Of a stretch of DNA of 64,000 bases, positions 1 to 10,686 are shown piece by piece. Source of the DNA: Paratinospora sagittata (Eukaryota; Streptophyta; Magnoliopsida; Ranunculales; Menispermaceae); assembly GCA_035771175.1 (NCBI GenBank), contig CM069613.1:7245501-7309500 (forward strand), read 5' to 3'. The notes beneath the pieces are model-generated. The model saw only the letters and a list, made by a program, of their open reading frames with translations, had not been told where the DNA came from and searched no databases. Made by a program: the position numbers and the translations under genes. Positions within the stretch are counted from its first letter, which is position 1. Each line of letters starts with the position of its first letter.

Positions 1-1625
1 GCACATCCCTAAAGTATACTTGATGAAGTATATTTTGATGATCACAAACAAAGTATTTTTTGGTGCTAATGAACGTTTTTCAAGAACTTATCTCTGCATC
101 AAAGGAAAAACAGAAAGCCACGGAACGACTCGATCAAGGAACTCAAAGCTTACATCCAACGGTCAAGCTCGTTTCAACTAACAGACTTCAACGATCACAT
201 CACGATTTCAAGATCACTTCACTCGAACGTTTTGATCAAGCTTCAAAACAACATCTCTCGATCAACGTTCAAGTCATTCAACTCCGAATTGCTCTCATTG
301 AAGATCTCATAATGAAGAGTTGGATTTAATGGTTACGAGAAGAAATACACAAAGGATTTAAGGTATATCTTTCTCTAATCGTTATTGCTCAAAATGTTTT
401 TCAAAACCATGCATATATCATTTTCATATGTTTTCTAAATCTGCATGTTTTGATTTCAACTATATTTCAAATGATTTAATACTATATATTTAATTTGAAA
501 TGTACCGAGCTTTTATTCGCATTTATCGAATATTTTATCGCGAGTAAAAACTGTTTTCAAAGAATCTTTCAGGACGCTAATGAAATAGCAGCGCTCTCCT
601 GAACTTGTTAAGTCAGGACGCTGATAACGCTCAAGGTTGAAATGAACTGATTAATTAGGACGTTTACTTGTATAGTAGCGGTCTTATATATTAGTCAACC
701 TCTGAAGTTGTCAGGAAGCTGACTCAGCATCAGCTCAGTGAAAGATCTTTTAAAAGTTTTTCAAAGAATGTTTCTTTGAGGACGCTGATGGTTATAAGTT
801 GATTAAACTATCAGGACTCTTACTGAATAGGAGCGCCCCCACTTTTGGAAATCAACTTAATAACTTTCAGGACGCTGATTGTCCTTCAGCGTATTTATTT
901 TTAAATGTCATATGTTTTAAAAAGAATGACGCTTACGACATAAGTAGCGCCCTCATCATAAGTTATTTTGTTTAAAAAGGCAGGACGCTCACTGAGTGAG
1001 TAGCACCCTCATAAGTATAGTCTTAAATAAAGTCAGGATGCTAACTGTGCAGTAGCGCCCTCAAAGAACAAAGCGACAAAGTTGACATTATGCGTCAGGA
1101 CACTGATTGTGGAATCAAGCCGCTAATTCAACTATGTTCACTGTTATAACACGTACACCATATCAATTTACTTTTCAGAACAAATCTCTGCACAAGAACT
1201 TTTCAGATAAATCAAAGATCTTCTCTGATGCATAAATCGGGGTATCCTGAAATTCTCCTTATTCATGCTATCTGGAAAGAACCAGAATGTTAGTGAAAAT
1301 CGCAGTTGCTATTTTCATATAACATTCTAGCCGTTGTATGAAAACGTTCACATTATTTGAACTTCAAATGTCTAACGGCTATGTCCCACTAAGTCTATAA
1401 ATACCAACACTTAGGACCAAACAACTTGTCAATCACTTTGTGTTGTGCTAATACCTTTTGAAAGTTAGTCTCTGTGTCAAACGTTTGCATTTTAGTCTGT
1501 GTTCTAATTTGCATCATGTTCCAATTAACTCATGTAAATCTCTAAGTTATTGGAAGATAATTTTAAAATTGACCATCGCACCCAATTCACCCCCCTCTTA
1601 GGTGGGACCAACACCTGTTTGACCT
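1..1625 (+). mobile_element. Copia LTR fragment, SIRE/Maximus-like (partial)
   Basis: No convincing coding sequence. A plant-LTR-like promoter is visible: a TATA motif (tctataaatac, about 1394-1404) followed by a short pyrimidine-rich transcribed region. The stretch near 1588-1610 (caattcacccccctcttagg) resembles the C-rich segment found near the 3' end of long SIRE/Maximus-type Copia LTRs; that resemblance is from memory and not checked. The left end lies outside the window. No primer-binding site follows, because LINE sequence starts near 1626. The 89-residue ORF at 60-329 has no recognisable domain. The element class is an inference; the TATA motif and C-rich block are seen directly. Confidence 0.45.
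560..1125. repeat. Array of about ten imperfect inverted-repeat units (CAGGACGCT ... AGCGCCCTC)
   Basis: The motif caggacgct, or a close variant, recurs near 570, 614, 657, 711, 779, 867, 925, 981, 1035 and 1096. In most units an agcgccctc-like motif follows 12-25 bases later. The second motif is close to the reverse complement of the first, so each unit could fold into a short stem-loop; the unit at 570-601 is nearly symmetric. Units are spaced about 45-70 bp. The array sits upstream of the TATA motif at 1394, the position of an LTR enhancer (U3). Confidence 0.7.
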
Positions 1626-4573
1626 TCCTAGAAATTTTTTTTAGCAATTATTCTCCTCAAATTTTGATAGCAATGCTTTATCCCCCTTACTTGGTATGGA
1701 TAACAGATTTGATATTGATGATCGTAGATGGCTTAACAGGGAGGTATCCCTAAAGGAATTAAGGAATGCTCTATTTGATATGAGCCCTTTAAAGGCCTCA
1801 GGGCCTGATGGATTCACTGCTTCCTTTTACCAAGTTTTTTGGAACCTGATTAGTCCCCACTTATTCCAATTAGTTAAAAATTTCTTTGAAAGGTTTGAAT
1901 TGGAGCCTGGCTTGAACCATACCCATATTACCTTAGTTCCTAAAGTTAAAGCGCCCATGTCTATGAATGATTTAAGACCAATTAGTCTTTGTAATGTTGC
2001 TTAGAAAATCATTGCCAAGATTATGGCAAACATACTGAAGCCCCTCCTAGAAAAGATCATTAGGAAACATCAAGGTGTTTTCATTCAGAACAGGCAAATT
2101 AGTGATAATATCATAATTGCCCAAAAGATTATTCATTCGATTAGGCATGGTCTCCATAGAACAAATGAAGTTGTGATCAAGCTAGATATGTCTAAGGCCT
2201 ATGACCGAGTTAAATGGGGCTTCCTGGATTTTGTCTTAGGAAAGCTTGGGTTTTCAGATAAGTGGAGGCGTTGGACCCATCTTTGCAATTTCTACTATAT
2301 CATACCAAGTAAAGATCAATGGGGAACTCACAAAAACTTTTTATCCTACCCGGGGCATACGTCAAGGAGATCCATTATCTCCCTTTCTATTTATCTTATG
2401 TGTTGAAGCATTTTCATTCCTCCTAAACAAGGCTGTGGATAACCATATATTTAGAGGTTTCAAATACTATAATAATGGCCCATGTATCTCTCATCTCTTT
2501 TTTGTTGATGATGCGCTTCTATTTTGCAGAGCCGCAGTTAAAGACTCTAAGGGGCTTTCTCTAATTCTCCAATAGTATTTGAAAGCTTCAGGGCAACAAG
2601 TCAATGTGGACAAAAGCAATATCATATTCAGTAGTAGGGTCCGAGACAATATGAAAAGGAAATTGGGGGATAACTTGGAAATGCCTTGTTCAGAGGATAT
2701 GGGTAAATACCTTAAAGGTACTGTAGATAATGGCAAAGCCAAGAGGGAGATATTTGCTGACCTCGGAAGCAAAATTAATTCTAGAATTCTTGGCTGGGAT
2801 GAGCAGCTCCTGTCTCCAACAGGTAGAGAAACACTAAGTAAAGCAATTGGATTTTCTATTCTAACATTTATTATGTCTTTCTTTAAAATCCCGCGTACAG
2901 CGATTCAAAAAATGACTAGAAAGTTGGCGGCCTATTGGTGGGGAGGACACAAAAAAAATATCAAGTGTTCACTGGTGTTCTTGGCAGAAGCTACTGTTAC
3001 CTAAAGGGAAAGGGGGAATTGATTTTAGCCAAACAAGGTGGGTGCCTCCTAACCTAGCCAAAATCCTTAGTCTCCAAATGTTTGAAAGCTAAACACTATG
3101 CTGATTCTAATTTCTTAAATGCGGGCCTAGGTAGAAGACCTTCTTGGGGTTGGAGAAACCTTCTTGAAGGTAGGAAATTGTTATGTTGTGAGGTCTGTGG
3201 GAGGGTGGGTAATGGGCATTCCATCAAAATATGGAATGATCCATGGGGCCCCAGGCCTATCTTATTCAAAATTATTTTCCCAAAATTTGGTTATGTTGAG
3301 AGAGTAGCTGATTTAATTGACCACCAGCATGCTTCATGGAAAGGATCCCTTCTTAGAACTCTGTTCACACCAGAAGAAGTTGACCTAATATCCTCGATCC
3401 CTCTTGGCTTCAGTAATGTTGATGATAAGTATGTTTGGCACCACTCAAGATCAGGTTCCTATAATGTGAAATCTGGGTATCATGTTGTCAGGCGTTTCCT
3501 TCAGTTAGAGAGTAGTTCTAATATTGAGGTTGGCCCGTTTGACCCAGAGCAAGCTCGAAGCCCCTGCTGGAACAAAATCTAGTCTCTTAGGATCCTGGGC
3601 AAGCTGAAATCCTTTTTATGGAAGGCGTGCAATGATTTTCTACCAACAAAGATCCAGCTTCTTAAAAAGAAAATTTTGGTGGACCCAAGTTTTCCTATGT
3701 GTGAAGAGAAAGAGGAAGAAACTATCCATCTTTTTTTCAAATGCTGGTTTGCTCACTTATTTTGGTTTGCTTCTCCTCTGGGCCTAGATTTGTTGAAGAT
3801 TAATGCTAACACTTTTCAAGAATTTTGGGAAGTCCTTTTAAATACTTTGTGTAACCATGATAATGAGGATTTTCTAACCAATTGGGTGGTGTGTGGTCTT
3901 TGGAACCTGTGAAAGGCTAGAAATGCAAAGATTTTCCAGAATTGATCAACTTTACCACCAGGTGTTATTGTTAAAACTAATGAGTACCATTTGATTATTA
4001 ACAAAGCTTTCTCTATGGAGGGAAATGAGGTGCCAAATTTTGTTGGTGTTGATATCTAAAGCCTTTTACAGGCAAAATGGCGTCTATTATCTGATGCAGC
4101 TCGGTGCCCAGATTCACACAAAACTAGCATTGGTTGGCTTCTTTTGGATGAGAATAATTTGGTTCGGAAAGCAGAGTGCAGAATAGAGAATTATTCAATG
4201 TCAGTTGAGATAACCTACACTCTAGCTTTTCGAAGGAGAATCTTTGTTGCTGTGAACAGGGCCAACGATCCTTTAAAGGTGTTCTCAGACTCTCAAGTTG
4301 TTATTAAGGAGCTAGCTGAGGAGAATGGCACTCTCATGCATGTTGATCCTATTTTGTATGACATCTGGAGCTCATCAAGATCCTCTCCCTTTAATGTTTC
4401 CTTTCACCATATACCTCATTGTCAAAATTGTGTTGCACATGTGTTAGCTAGGAAAGCTTTGTGTGAAAATGTGTCTTCTTGTTGGGATAGCCAGTTAGGG
4501 AATGGCGTCCTGCTGATGAACTTTCTTTCTCATTTTAATATATAATTTTTCTTGGCAAAAAAGAAAAAAACTA
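1626..4573 (+). pseudogene. 5'-truncated, decayed LINE (non-LTR retrotransposon) RT / zf-RVT / RNase H
   Basis: Fragments in several frames match the order of a plant L1-type ORF2. The RT N-terminal part is at 1696-2004 (SGPDGF, then LRPISLCN). The palm D motif is at 2160-2230 (KLDMSKAYDRVKW). RGIRQGDPLSPFLF lies at about 2350-2395 and the FVDD catalytic motif at about 2500-2512. The zinc-binding RT-associated region is at 3082-3790 and the RNase H-like domain at 4144-4500 (FSDSQVV, then HIPHCQN). Frameshifts near 2270 and 3000 and several stops (for example 2002 and 2573) break the frame. ORF1 and the endonuclease are missing, which is typical 5' truncation. An A-rich tail (aaaaaagaaaaaaa) ends near 4571. 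The short direct repeat ctagaaa at both ends (about 1628 and 4588) is a weak target-duplication candidate. Confidence 0.9.
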
Positions 4574-5114
4574 TATTTCTATTTTTCTAGAAAGTCTCTG
4601 CCAATTAATTACCATCAACAATACTCTCAATTGGAATCCACTCTACAAAAAAAAGTACTATATATATATTGGTAAGGTTGTATGCACACAAGGCCCAAAA
4701 TGACCAAGACAAGAATGAATAATGTGCTAAAGGATTTGCAAATTAAATTCATGTGTTGAAGAAAAGTTGGATATCGATTTGAATCATGTTGGAATCGATC
4801 GATCTATTTGGTTTAAATGAAATGCCATTCATAAGGGTAGATAGATGGTCCATTCGTTTGATAATCAAACAAGCTAACAAATGAGAGTGTAAGATTAAGT
4901 AGTTGAACAAACAAGCTAACCGATAAGAGATTACCATTAAGTAGTATGTTCAAAATCTCTGGGTTGATTTAAATGCCACTACTTTTGTTCAAACAAGCTC
5001 TTAGGGTGTTCGAACCTATGCAAATTATGTAATAACTAATGCTAAATTGATTGGGGTGTTATACTCTAATGTAAACTGCAACACCTTATCACATTTGAAT
5101 TGCTTTGAATTACA
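4574..5114. other. AT-rich spacer, no gene seen
   Basis: Short open frames only, with no recognisable domain. There is a short TA run near 4661-4669. Nothing else can be supported. Confidence 0.6.
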
Positions 5115-5697
5115 TGTTGCTGGTGGGTTCAACTCCTAAGATTAGTTTAACATCAACTATGTGTTCTTTCAAACTAAGGCACATAAGAAGTCTCACCCCT
5201 TTCACATTAACAAGAAGTTTTTTTCTAAGGAGAAAAACAAAACCCCCCAGAACTTGCCTCTATGGTGTCCATAGGCCCGATGGTCCAACTTAGAGGCTGA
5301 CAAAACTTGGGGCCTGTCAGAAGGACAATATCTTGCGATGTGTGGGGCGAGTCAAAATGAGCTTCAACAGTTAGCGTCGTCTGTGGGGACCAGCACATCT
5401 ATGTGAGGTACTGAGCTTGGAGGCCTACTGTTGGTGGGGGTTCAACTCCAGATATTAATTTCATATTGACTATATGCTCTTCCTAGCTAAGACACATAAA
5501 AAACTTCACCCCTTCATACTAACAAGAGGCATTTTCCTAAGGAGAAAATCAAAACTCCCCGGGACTTGCCTTTATGGCAAGCTCTATGTAGGCATCCATA
5601 GGCCCGATGGCCCAACTTAAGAGCCGACCAAACTTGGGGGCCCGTAGGAAGGACAATATCTTGCGACGTGTGGGGCGGGCCAAAATGAGCTTCAATA
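5115..5697 (+). mobile_element. Candidate TRIM (terminal-repeat retrotransposon in miniature)
   Basis: Two diverged direct repeats, 5115-5369 (255 bp) and 5429-5697 (269 bp), flank a 59-bp centre. The first starts tgttg and ends caaca, as LTRs do; the second starts tgttg and ends caata. Both share blocks such as ataggcccgatgg and ggacaatatcttgcga. Immediately after the first repeat comes gttagcgtcgtctgtgggga (5370-5389), close to the primer-binding segment following the Gypsy LTR at 51186. A purine-rich gagcttggagg precedes the second repeat. There is no coding capacity. A clear 5-bp target duplication was not found, and a plain tandem duplication of a solo LTR remains possible. Confidence 0.55.
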
Positions 5698-5724
5698 GTA
5701 TCAAAACATGATTTAATGATAAAA

Positions 5725-5928
5725 CTAAGACCTTGTTTGGTTGGTGATTCAGATGCAATTTTTTGTATTAAAAAATTCGTAAACAAAGAAAACGTGTTTA
5801 GTTTGTTGTGTTCAAAAACAATTTTCTAGAATTTTACATAGAAAACAACCAGTTTTTAGAAAATAATAAATAGTTGTTTTCTAAATTTTTGGTTTTGAAT
5901 TGTATTCTTGTTTTTTGAATAATAAACC
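5725..5928 (+). mobile_element. Left part of a small MITE-like element split by the insertion at 5929
   Basis: The sequence starting accttgtttggttggtgatt near 5727 is the kind of terminus seen in many plant MITEs. A possible matching end (aaccaaatgcaaccaaag, about 8304-8321) lies beyond the retroelement at 5929-8302. Bringing the two flanks together would give one short AT-rich element with inverted termini. The TIR match is imperfect, so this is tentative. Confidence 0.35.
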
Positions 5929-6339
5929 TGTTGAAATATTTGATCCATGTGGGCCTACAAGGTGGGATCACTTAGCAACAGTTAAGATAAGCACCAACCG
6001 ATCCCATGATCCCATGTAAATCTCCAACTCACCCACAATCCCATGTAATTCTCTAACTTTCATGCAGTTAAAAGATAATGGGAGATTTTAATGTAAAATC
6101 TCTTTTGGGAGAGTTGCAAATATCTTTTAACCTATGAGAGATTAGAAGAGTGATTTTGGGAAAACATATAGAGTGAAGAAAGTATTGTGTGGTGATTGCG
6201 ATTATACTAATAAAAGTTCTTGGTCTGTGGTTGTACTACCGTACTTCGAATGTCACCGTGCAGGTATCGAAACGTTGGGTAACGCTTCTGCATGCCTCTG
6301 TCTATTGTTTATTTATAGATAGTATATTTAAATTCTACA
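5929..6339 (+). repeat. LTR of the inverted-LTR Copia derivative (left copy)
   Basis: Begins tgttgaaatatttgatcc and ends aaattctaca. It is followed directly by the primer-binding site, which fixes its 3' edge. It matches 7922-8302 in reverse complement over nearly its whole length, with scattered substitutions and about 30 bp of net length difference. Confidence 0.8.
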
Positions 6340-6340
6340 T

Positions 6341-6352
6341 TGGTATCAGAGC
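6341..6352 (+). other. Primer-binding site, tRNA-iMet type
   Basis: tggtatcagagc, the standard plant Copia primer-binding sequence complementary to the 3' end of initiator tRNA-Met, lies one base after the LTR end. Confidence 0.85.
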
Positions 6353-6719
6353 CAATATGACGATCTCGTATCTGTGTTGATTGCATTTTTTTTCCTTATT
6401 TGAATCATGTATGCTTTGTCGCATGTTTAAAAGGAAAAAGTAATTTCGTGAGATCATGTTTAGATGTAATTTTTTTTTTTGTGATGATAACATCAGCATT
6501 TTGGTTTATATTTATGCCATTGTATTTTATTGTGAGTTTTATGATTCGGTCATTAAAATATATATGGTAATTTGTGGTGGATGCGGTGTGATAGAACACG
6601 AAGAATTTCCTATCTTTGTGAAATAAGTACAAGCTTGTATGGGTTTTATTATATTATTATTTTTTGGGTTTTATTATAGAAGAAATAGAGATTGTACTCT
6701 TATTTTACCAATTAATGGC

Positions 6720-7090
6720 TAAATATTGACATCGGTGGATCACCACCGGAAGTCCAAAATGCCAGCGACCAAGCCGCCGATATAAGATTCAATCGTCGGT
6801 GAATCACGTGGCAATTAGATTTGGTTCACCGCGGTCACCATTGGACCATCGGCGTAATCGTCGGTCGCCGGAGTATCTCTGGTCATAGAGACCAGATTCA
6901 GGAATCGTCGTGCGGGATTTGGTTCTGTCTTACCCGGAACCAACCACCCCACGTTTCTACAAGTGCCGGCGGTTTCACTCGCAGGCGTAGTCACCAGTCG
7001 TCTGCGGTTTTTCTTTTGAAAACTGTAGTGCGGTGGGAGGCGAGAAATCCGCCCCACCGCCATGTGTTGCAGGCCGATATTCAAATTTAA
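6720..7090. other. GC-rich leader-like block inside the Copia derivative
   Basis: This block is much richer in GC and CpG than its surroundings (for example ggcggtttcactcgcagg). It is open in both directions (89-residue ORFs on opposite strands at 6815-7084 and 6821-7090) only because stop codons are rare in GC-rich DNA. No domain is recognisable. Its place between primer site and gag remnant fits a retroelement leader; it could also be captured host DNA. Confidence 0.4.
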
Positions 7091-7469
7091 AAAAAGAAAA
7101 AGAAAAAAAAAAGATTAAATCTGGACTGTACATGTTTGATGCGTTAAAATAAAGACTTTTGGTCGATTTTTAGATAAAGTATTGAACAATGACCTAACCT
7201 CATTTTTTGAGATCTTTTGATTTGTGCAGTCAGATTAAATAGAAACTCACAGTAAAATAGATCTATCATAATATTCTTAAATTAGATCTAAATCATTCAT
7301 AATTAATGAGTTAAGACGAAGAACATAGACACATTATCATAAAAATTGTTGAATTAAGACCAAAGTCATTTTTCCTTGATCTTAACATCTGTACGGTTAG
7401 TAATCAACAATTTGGACTTGTATATCACAATAACACTAGACTCATATTTTTTTTACTTTACTATAAATA

Positions 7470-7690
7470 TGGAATGGGACCTAGATGCTAATGGTGTTTA
7501 CACCTTGTACTACGTTTTTCAAGAGTACAAGATGAATCCAGAACATACCTTATCAGAACACATTAGCCAAATCAATTTTATGATTTGAAAACTTCTTTGC
7601 AAGGGCGTGGCCCTAGATATGGAAGACCGTAACAGGATTCTTCTTGACTCCATCACTAAAAAATGGAGAGTATGTTGACAAAATAAAAGA
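7470..7690 (+). pseudogene. Copia gag (UBN2-like) remnant
   Basis: Reading from 7470, the translation includes YKMNPEHTLSEHISQINFMI, then a stop at 7586-7588, then KLLCKGVALDMEDRNRILL. This resembles the part of plant Copia gag that reads M.....V.EHI..F, then L...G....DED....LL. It is broken by a stop and loses similarity near 7660. Assignment rests on motif spacing only. Confidence 0.45.
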
Positions 7691-7907
7691 AAGTTTCAAC
7701 TTATTCAATTTTATGAAGATTGTTGAGGAACTTAAGAAAGTTTGCTCTTTCGGGTGCGTTGACAATATCAAAGATCACCTTACATTCTCAGCAATATGGC
7801 ACTCTTCCTCTTGCAGGCGCATTTTGTGCCACTCTGCTTCCTCAACAATCTTCATAAAATTGAATAAGTTGAAACTTTCTTTTATTTTGTCAACATACTC
7901 TCTCCAT
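7663..7907. repeat. Inner inverted repeat, about 68-bp arms
   Basis: Left arm 7663-7730 (atggagagtatgttgacaaa...) is repeated in reverse complement at 7838-7907 with a 2-bp indel. About 107 bp separates the arms. It lies inside the outer inverted LTR pair, giving nested inverted symmetry. It could be a copy of the same gag-proximal sequence joined head to head during rearrangement. Confidence 0.8.
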
Positions 7908-7921
7908 TCCTCATTGTTGGA

Positions 7922-8302
7922 TGTAGAATTTAAATATACTATCTATAAATAAACAATAGATAGAGAAATGCAGAAGCGTTACCCAACGTTTCGATATCTG
8001 CACGGTGAGATCTGAAGTATGGTAGTACAACCACGGATCAATAATCCACAGCCCAAGAACTTTTATTAGTATGATTGCAATCACCACATAATGATTTCTT
8101 CACTCTATATGTTTTCCCAAAATTACTCTTTTAATCTCTTGTAGGTTAAAAGATATTTGCAACTCTCCCAAGAGCCTCTCATTATCTTTAACTGCTTGAA
8201 AGTTAGAGAATTTCATGGGATCATAGAATCGGTTAGTGCTTATCTTAACTGTTGCTAAGTGGGTTCCACCTTGTAGGCCCACATGGATCAAATATTCCAA
8301 CA
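7922..8302 (-). repeat. LTR of the inverted-LTR Copia derivative (right, reversed copy)
   Basis: Reverse complement of the LTR at 5929-6339; on the minus strand it starts tgttggaatatttgatcc. No primer-binding sequence lies at its inner edge, unlike the left copy. Confidence 0.8.
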
Positions 8303-8775
8303 GAACCAAATGCAACCAAAGATCTTATACCATATTCAATGTAGTTCTAAACTTTTTGTATTCTCAAAAAATAACAACAACAGCTTTGCTTAACCTAGTT
8401 TGAAATCGCTTTAAAAAAATATGTACAAGCAATGATGGTTCTCCTACATCAATATTGACTTGTGGTCTTCGAATATTCGCTTAACACCGCAATGTTCAAA
8501 TTATTGGGTGGTAGAGTCATCCATGCAAAAGCTTGAAATTTCGTTTCTCTCTTGACAGGATTTGTATTTCTTGCAAGGAAAGTTCTATATTATACTCTTT
8601 CTAGAAAACAGTTGTTTCATTTTCGAATATTAAACTCCTTGCAAAAGTAAAAGAAAAACTACCAAGTTTGAAAACAAATCTTACATAATAAAATCCAAAT
8701 TTGTGTATGCTCCTATTATTTGTTTATTAGATATTTCTCTTACCCCTAAAATTAAGTGACAGAGATATATAGTTT
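8303..8775. other. AT-rich spacer, no gene seen
   Basis: The first ~20 bases may be the right terminus of the split MITE-like element. No other gene, RNA or repeat could be supported. Confidence 0.5.
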
Positions 8776-8988
8776 TATTTTTTTTTTTAGGGGTATATGA
8801 CCCCTGATGGGATAAGATTATTTCAGAATCAAGAATTACAAAGGTTGATCGGCGTCCCTTCTAAAATGAGCGAATAAGTGTGAGCACGAACTTGAACTCA
8901 AAATCGAGACTTTGTCCTTTAATCATAACTTATATTTCGTCATTCGTCCAATGAGACTACTCGACTTTGGGTTATAGGACACACACAT
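8776..8988 (-). mobile_element. tRNA-derived SINE-like element, family 1 copy a
   Basis: On the minus strand the body starts near 8980 with a tRNA A-box-like stretch (tagtctcattgg). It continues through a B-box-like gagttcaagttcg and ends in a poly(A) tract (poly-T on plus at about 8778-8789). The direct repeat atatatagttt at 8765-8775 and 8989-8999 flanks it, as expected for target duplication. A diverged copy of the same family is at 11751-11967, same strand. Confidence 0.65.
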
Positions 8989-8999
8989 ATATATAGTTT

Positions 9000-10611
9000 A
9001 CGTTTTAAAATTGATATCCAAAAATATTTTATCACTTCTTACTATCATAACCCTCCACCCCCCAGCTCTCCACTCTCCCACACTTTTATATCTACAGTGC
9101 TTATAATAAATCTCCTTTAACCCATTCGCCTTATAGATTTGACCAAATTACTTTAAAAATATATATCTTTTAAAAATTGTATTTTTATTAATTTGAGATA
9201 AACAATATTGAAAATTTGTTGGCAAATTAACAATACTAGTATAACTTGTACTCTTAATACGAAACTTTAATTTCAATTAAAAATAGATTTTAATTAACAA
9301 AAAAAAAAAAGACAGTGCAGTGTGCACACCTTAGTATCTAATAATTGGTCTATATATATATACAAATATACAGATTAAGTAGTTTGTAGAGGTCTAGAGC
9401 TTGGAGCCAATGGCGACCGTGACAAGGCCATGTTTAGGGCCACCCCATGTTGCCTTTTCTGGTGGGCTAAACTAAGACATTTAGGCTAGCCCAAACTAAA
9501 TGACAAATCTACAGTTATAACAAGATAGTATTCAGATATAGTTTTTTTTATCTGAAAATTTAAAAACATAAAAAAAAAATTATTTGTTTTAAGTGAATCC
9601 AAAAAATAGTTTTTAACATGTAAAAAATGAAAGAAAAGTCATTTTTCAGATTGAATCCTTATTTTCAATGGACTGTGCCCAAGAACCCTAAATCGGTCCG
9701 TTGATCATCCTTGACTCATTCGATTGGGGCCCACTTCAAAATAAACTCGTCTAGATATGACATTACATTAAAATAAACAATTCTTACATTTAATTCTTAC
9801 ATTAAAAAGTTGTCTAATTTATTTTTTTTACATGAAATTCAACATTAAAAAAATATTGTCACAAACATGTCCTATATGCCTTAATTACTAAAGAAAGATT
9901 AATAAACCTAACAAGAATCCAATAATAATAATCTGACAATGATGTGTTATGTGGGGACAAAACCCTTTTATATATATATATATATATATATCCTTTCCTT
10001 TTCCACCATCTTTATGCCCTCATCACATTATTAATAAACTCAATAATTTCCCTTAATCCATCTATATCTTTTTTCATTAAGAAAATTAAGAAAATGATGG
10101 TACTCACTCACTCTAGTGCATAAAGGTCTGCCACGTGTGCACTCTTAAGAAATGTTTTTTACATCTCGAGGACAATCAATGGTGGGTAACAAAGGAGTTT
10201 TTAGGACTTAATTTGAGGAAGGATCACGAAGAGAATTATATTAAAAAAATAAATAAAAGTTGAAACATCAACTTTGTTGCAATCAAAGGCTGCAAACGCG
10301 TCGAGTTCTCATTGTCTGAGGAAAAAGGTAGAAATAGGATGCCTTGTTGAAGTTGTTTTGTAAAGCTAGCAAAGCTATAAGAAAAAGGGATAATAATAAT
10401 AATAATAATAATAATAAAAGCTTTTATATATTTATTTTCTTTGTGGGTCAGACGACAAGTCCAGAAATAGAGAGGCAATGAAGACTTGGTAATGGTGATC
10501 ATAAATATTACCTCTTGGTACATCATTTCAGGTCCACTTATCTTCAATTTTGAATAATAATTTTGATGGGCCTACCCTTCAATAATTAGAGTCCAGCTCT
10601 TGTTGAGTGCT

Positions 10612-10686
<75 letters not shown>

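Larger units (their letters stand above)
5929..8302. mobile_element. Copia-derived element with LTRs in inverted orientation
   Basis: A 411-bp LTR (5929-6339, tgttg...ctaca) is followed by a tRNA-iMet-type primer-binding site. The interior holds a GC-rich leader and a gag remnant. The right end (7922-8302) is the same LTR in reverse complement, slightly shortened. Normal LTR retrotransposons have direct LTRs, so this is a rearranged or fold-back derivative. The bases just outside are aaacc (5924-5928) and gaacc (8303-8307), a 4-of-5 match for a 5-bp target duplication, so the inverted structure may have inserted as one unit. No reverse transcriptase or integrase is left. Confidence 0.7.

Noticed and set aside
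560..1125. CRISPR-like array
   Set aside because: Repeats are short, degenerate and paired as inverted motifs; the setting is plant nuclear DNA with no cas genes.
6815..7090. A gene in the GC-rich block of the Copia derivative
   Set aside because: Open equally on both strands, no domain; GC-rich composition explains it.
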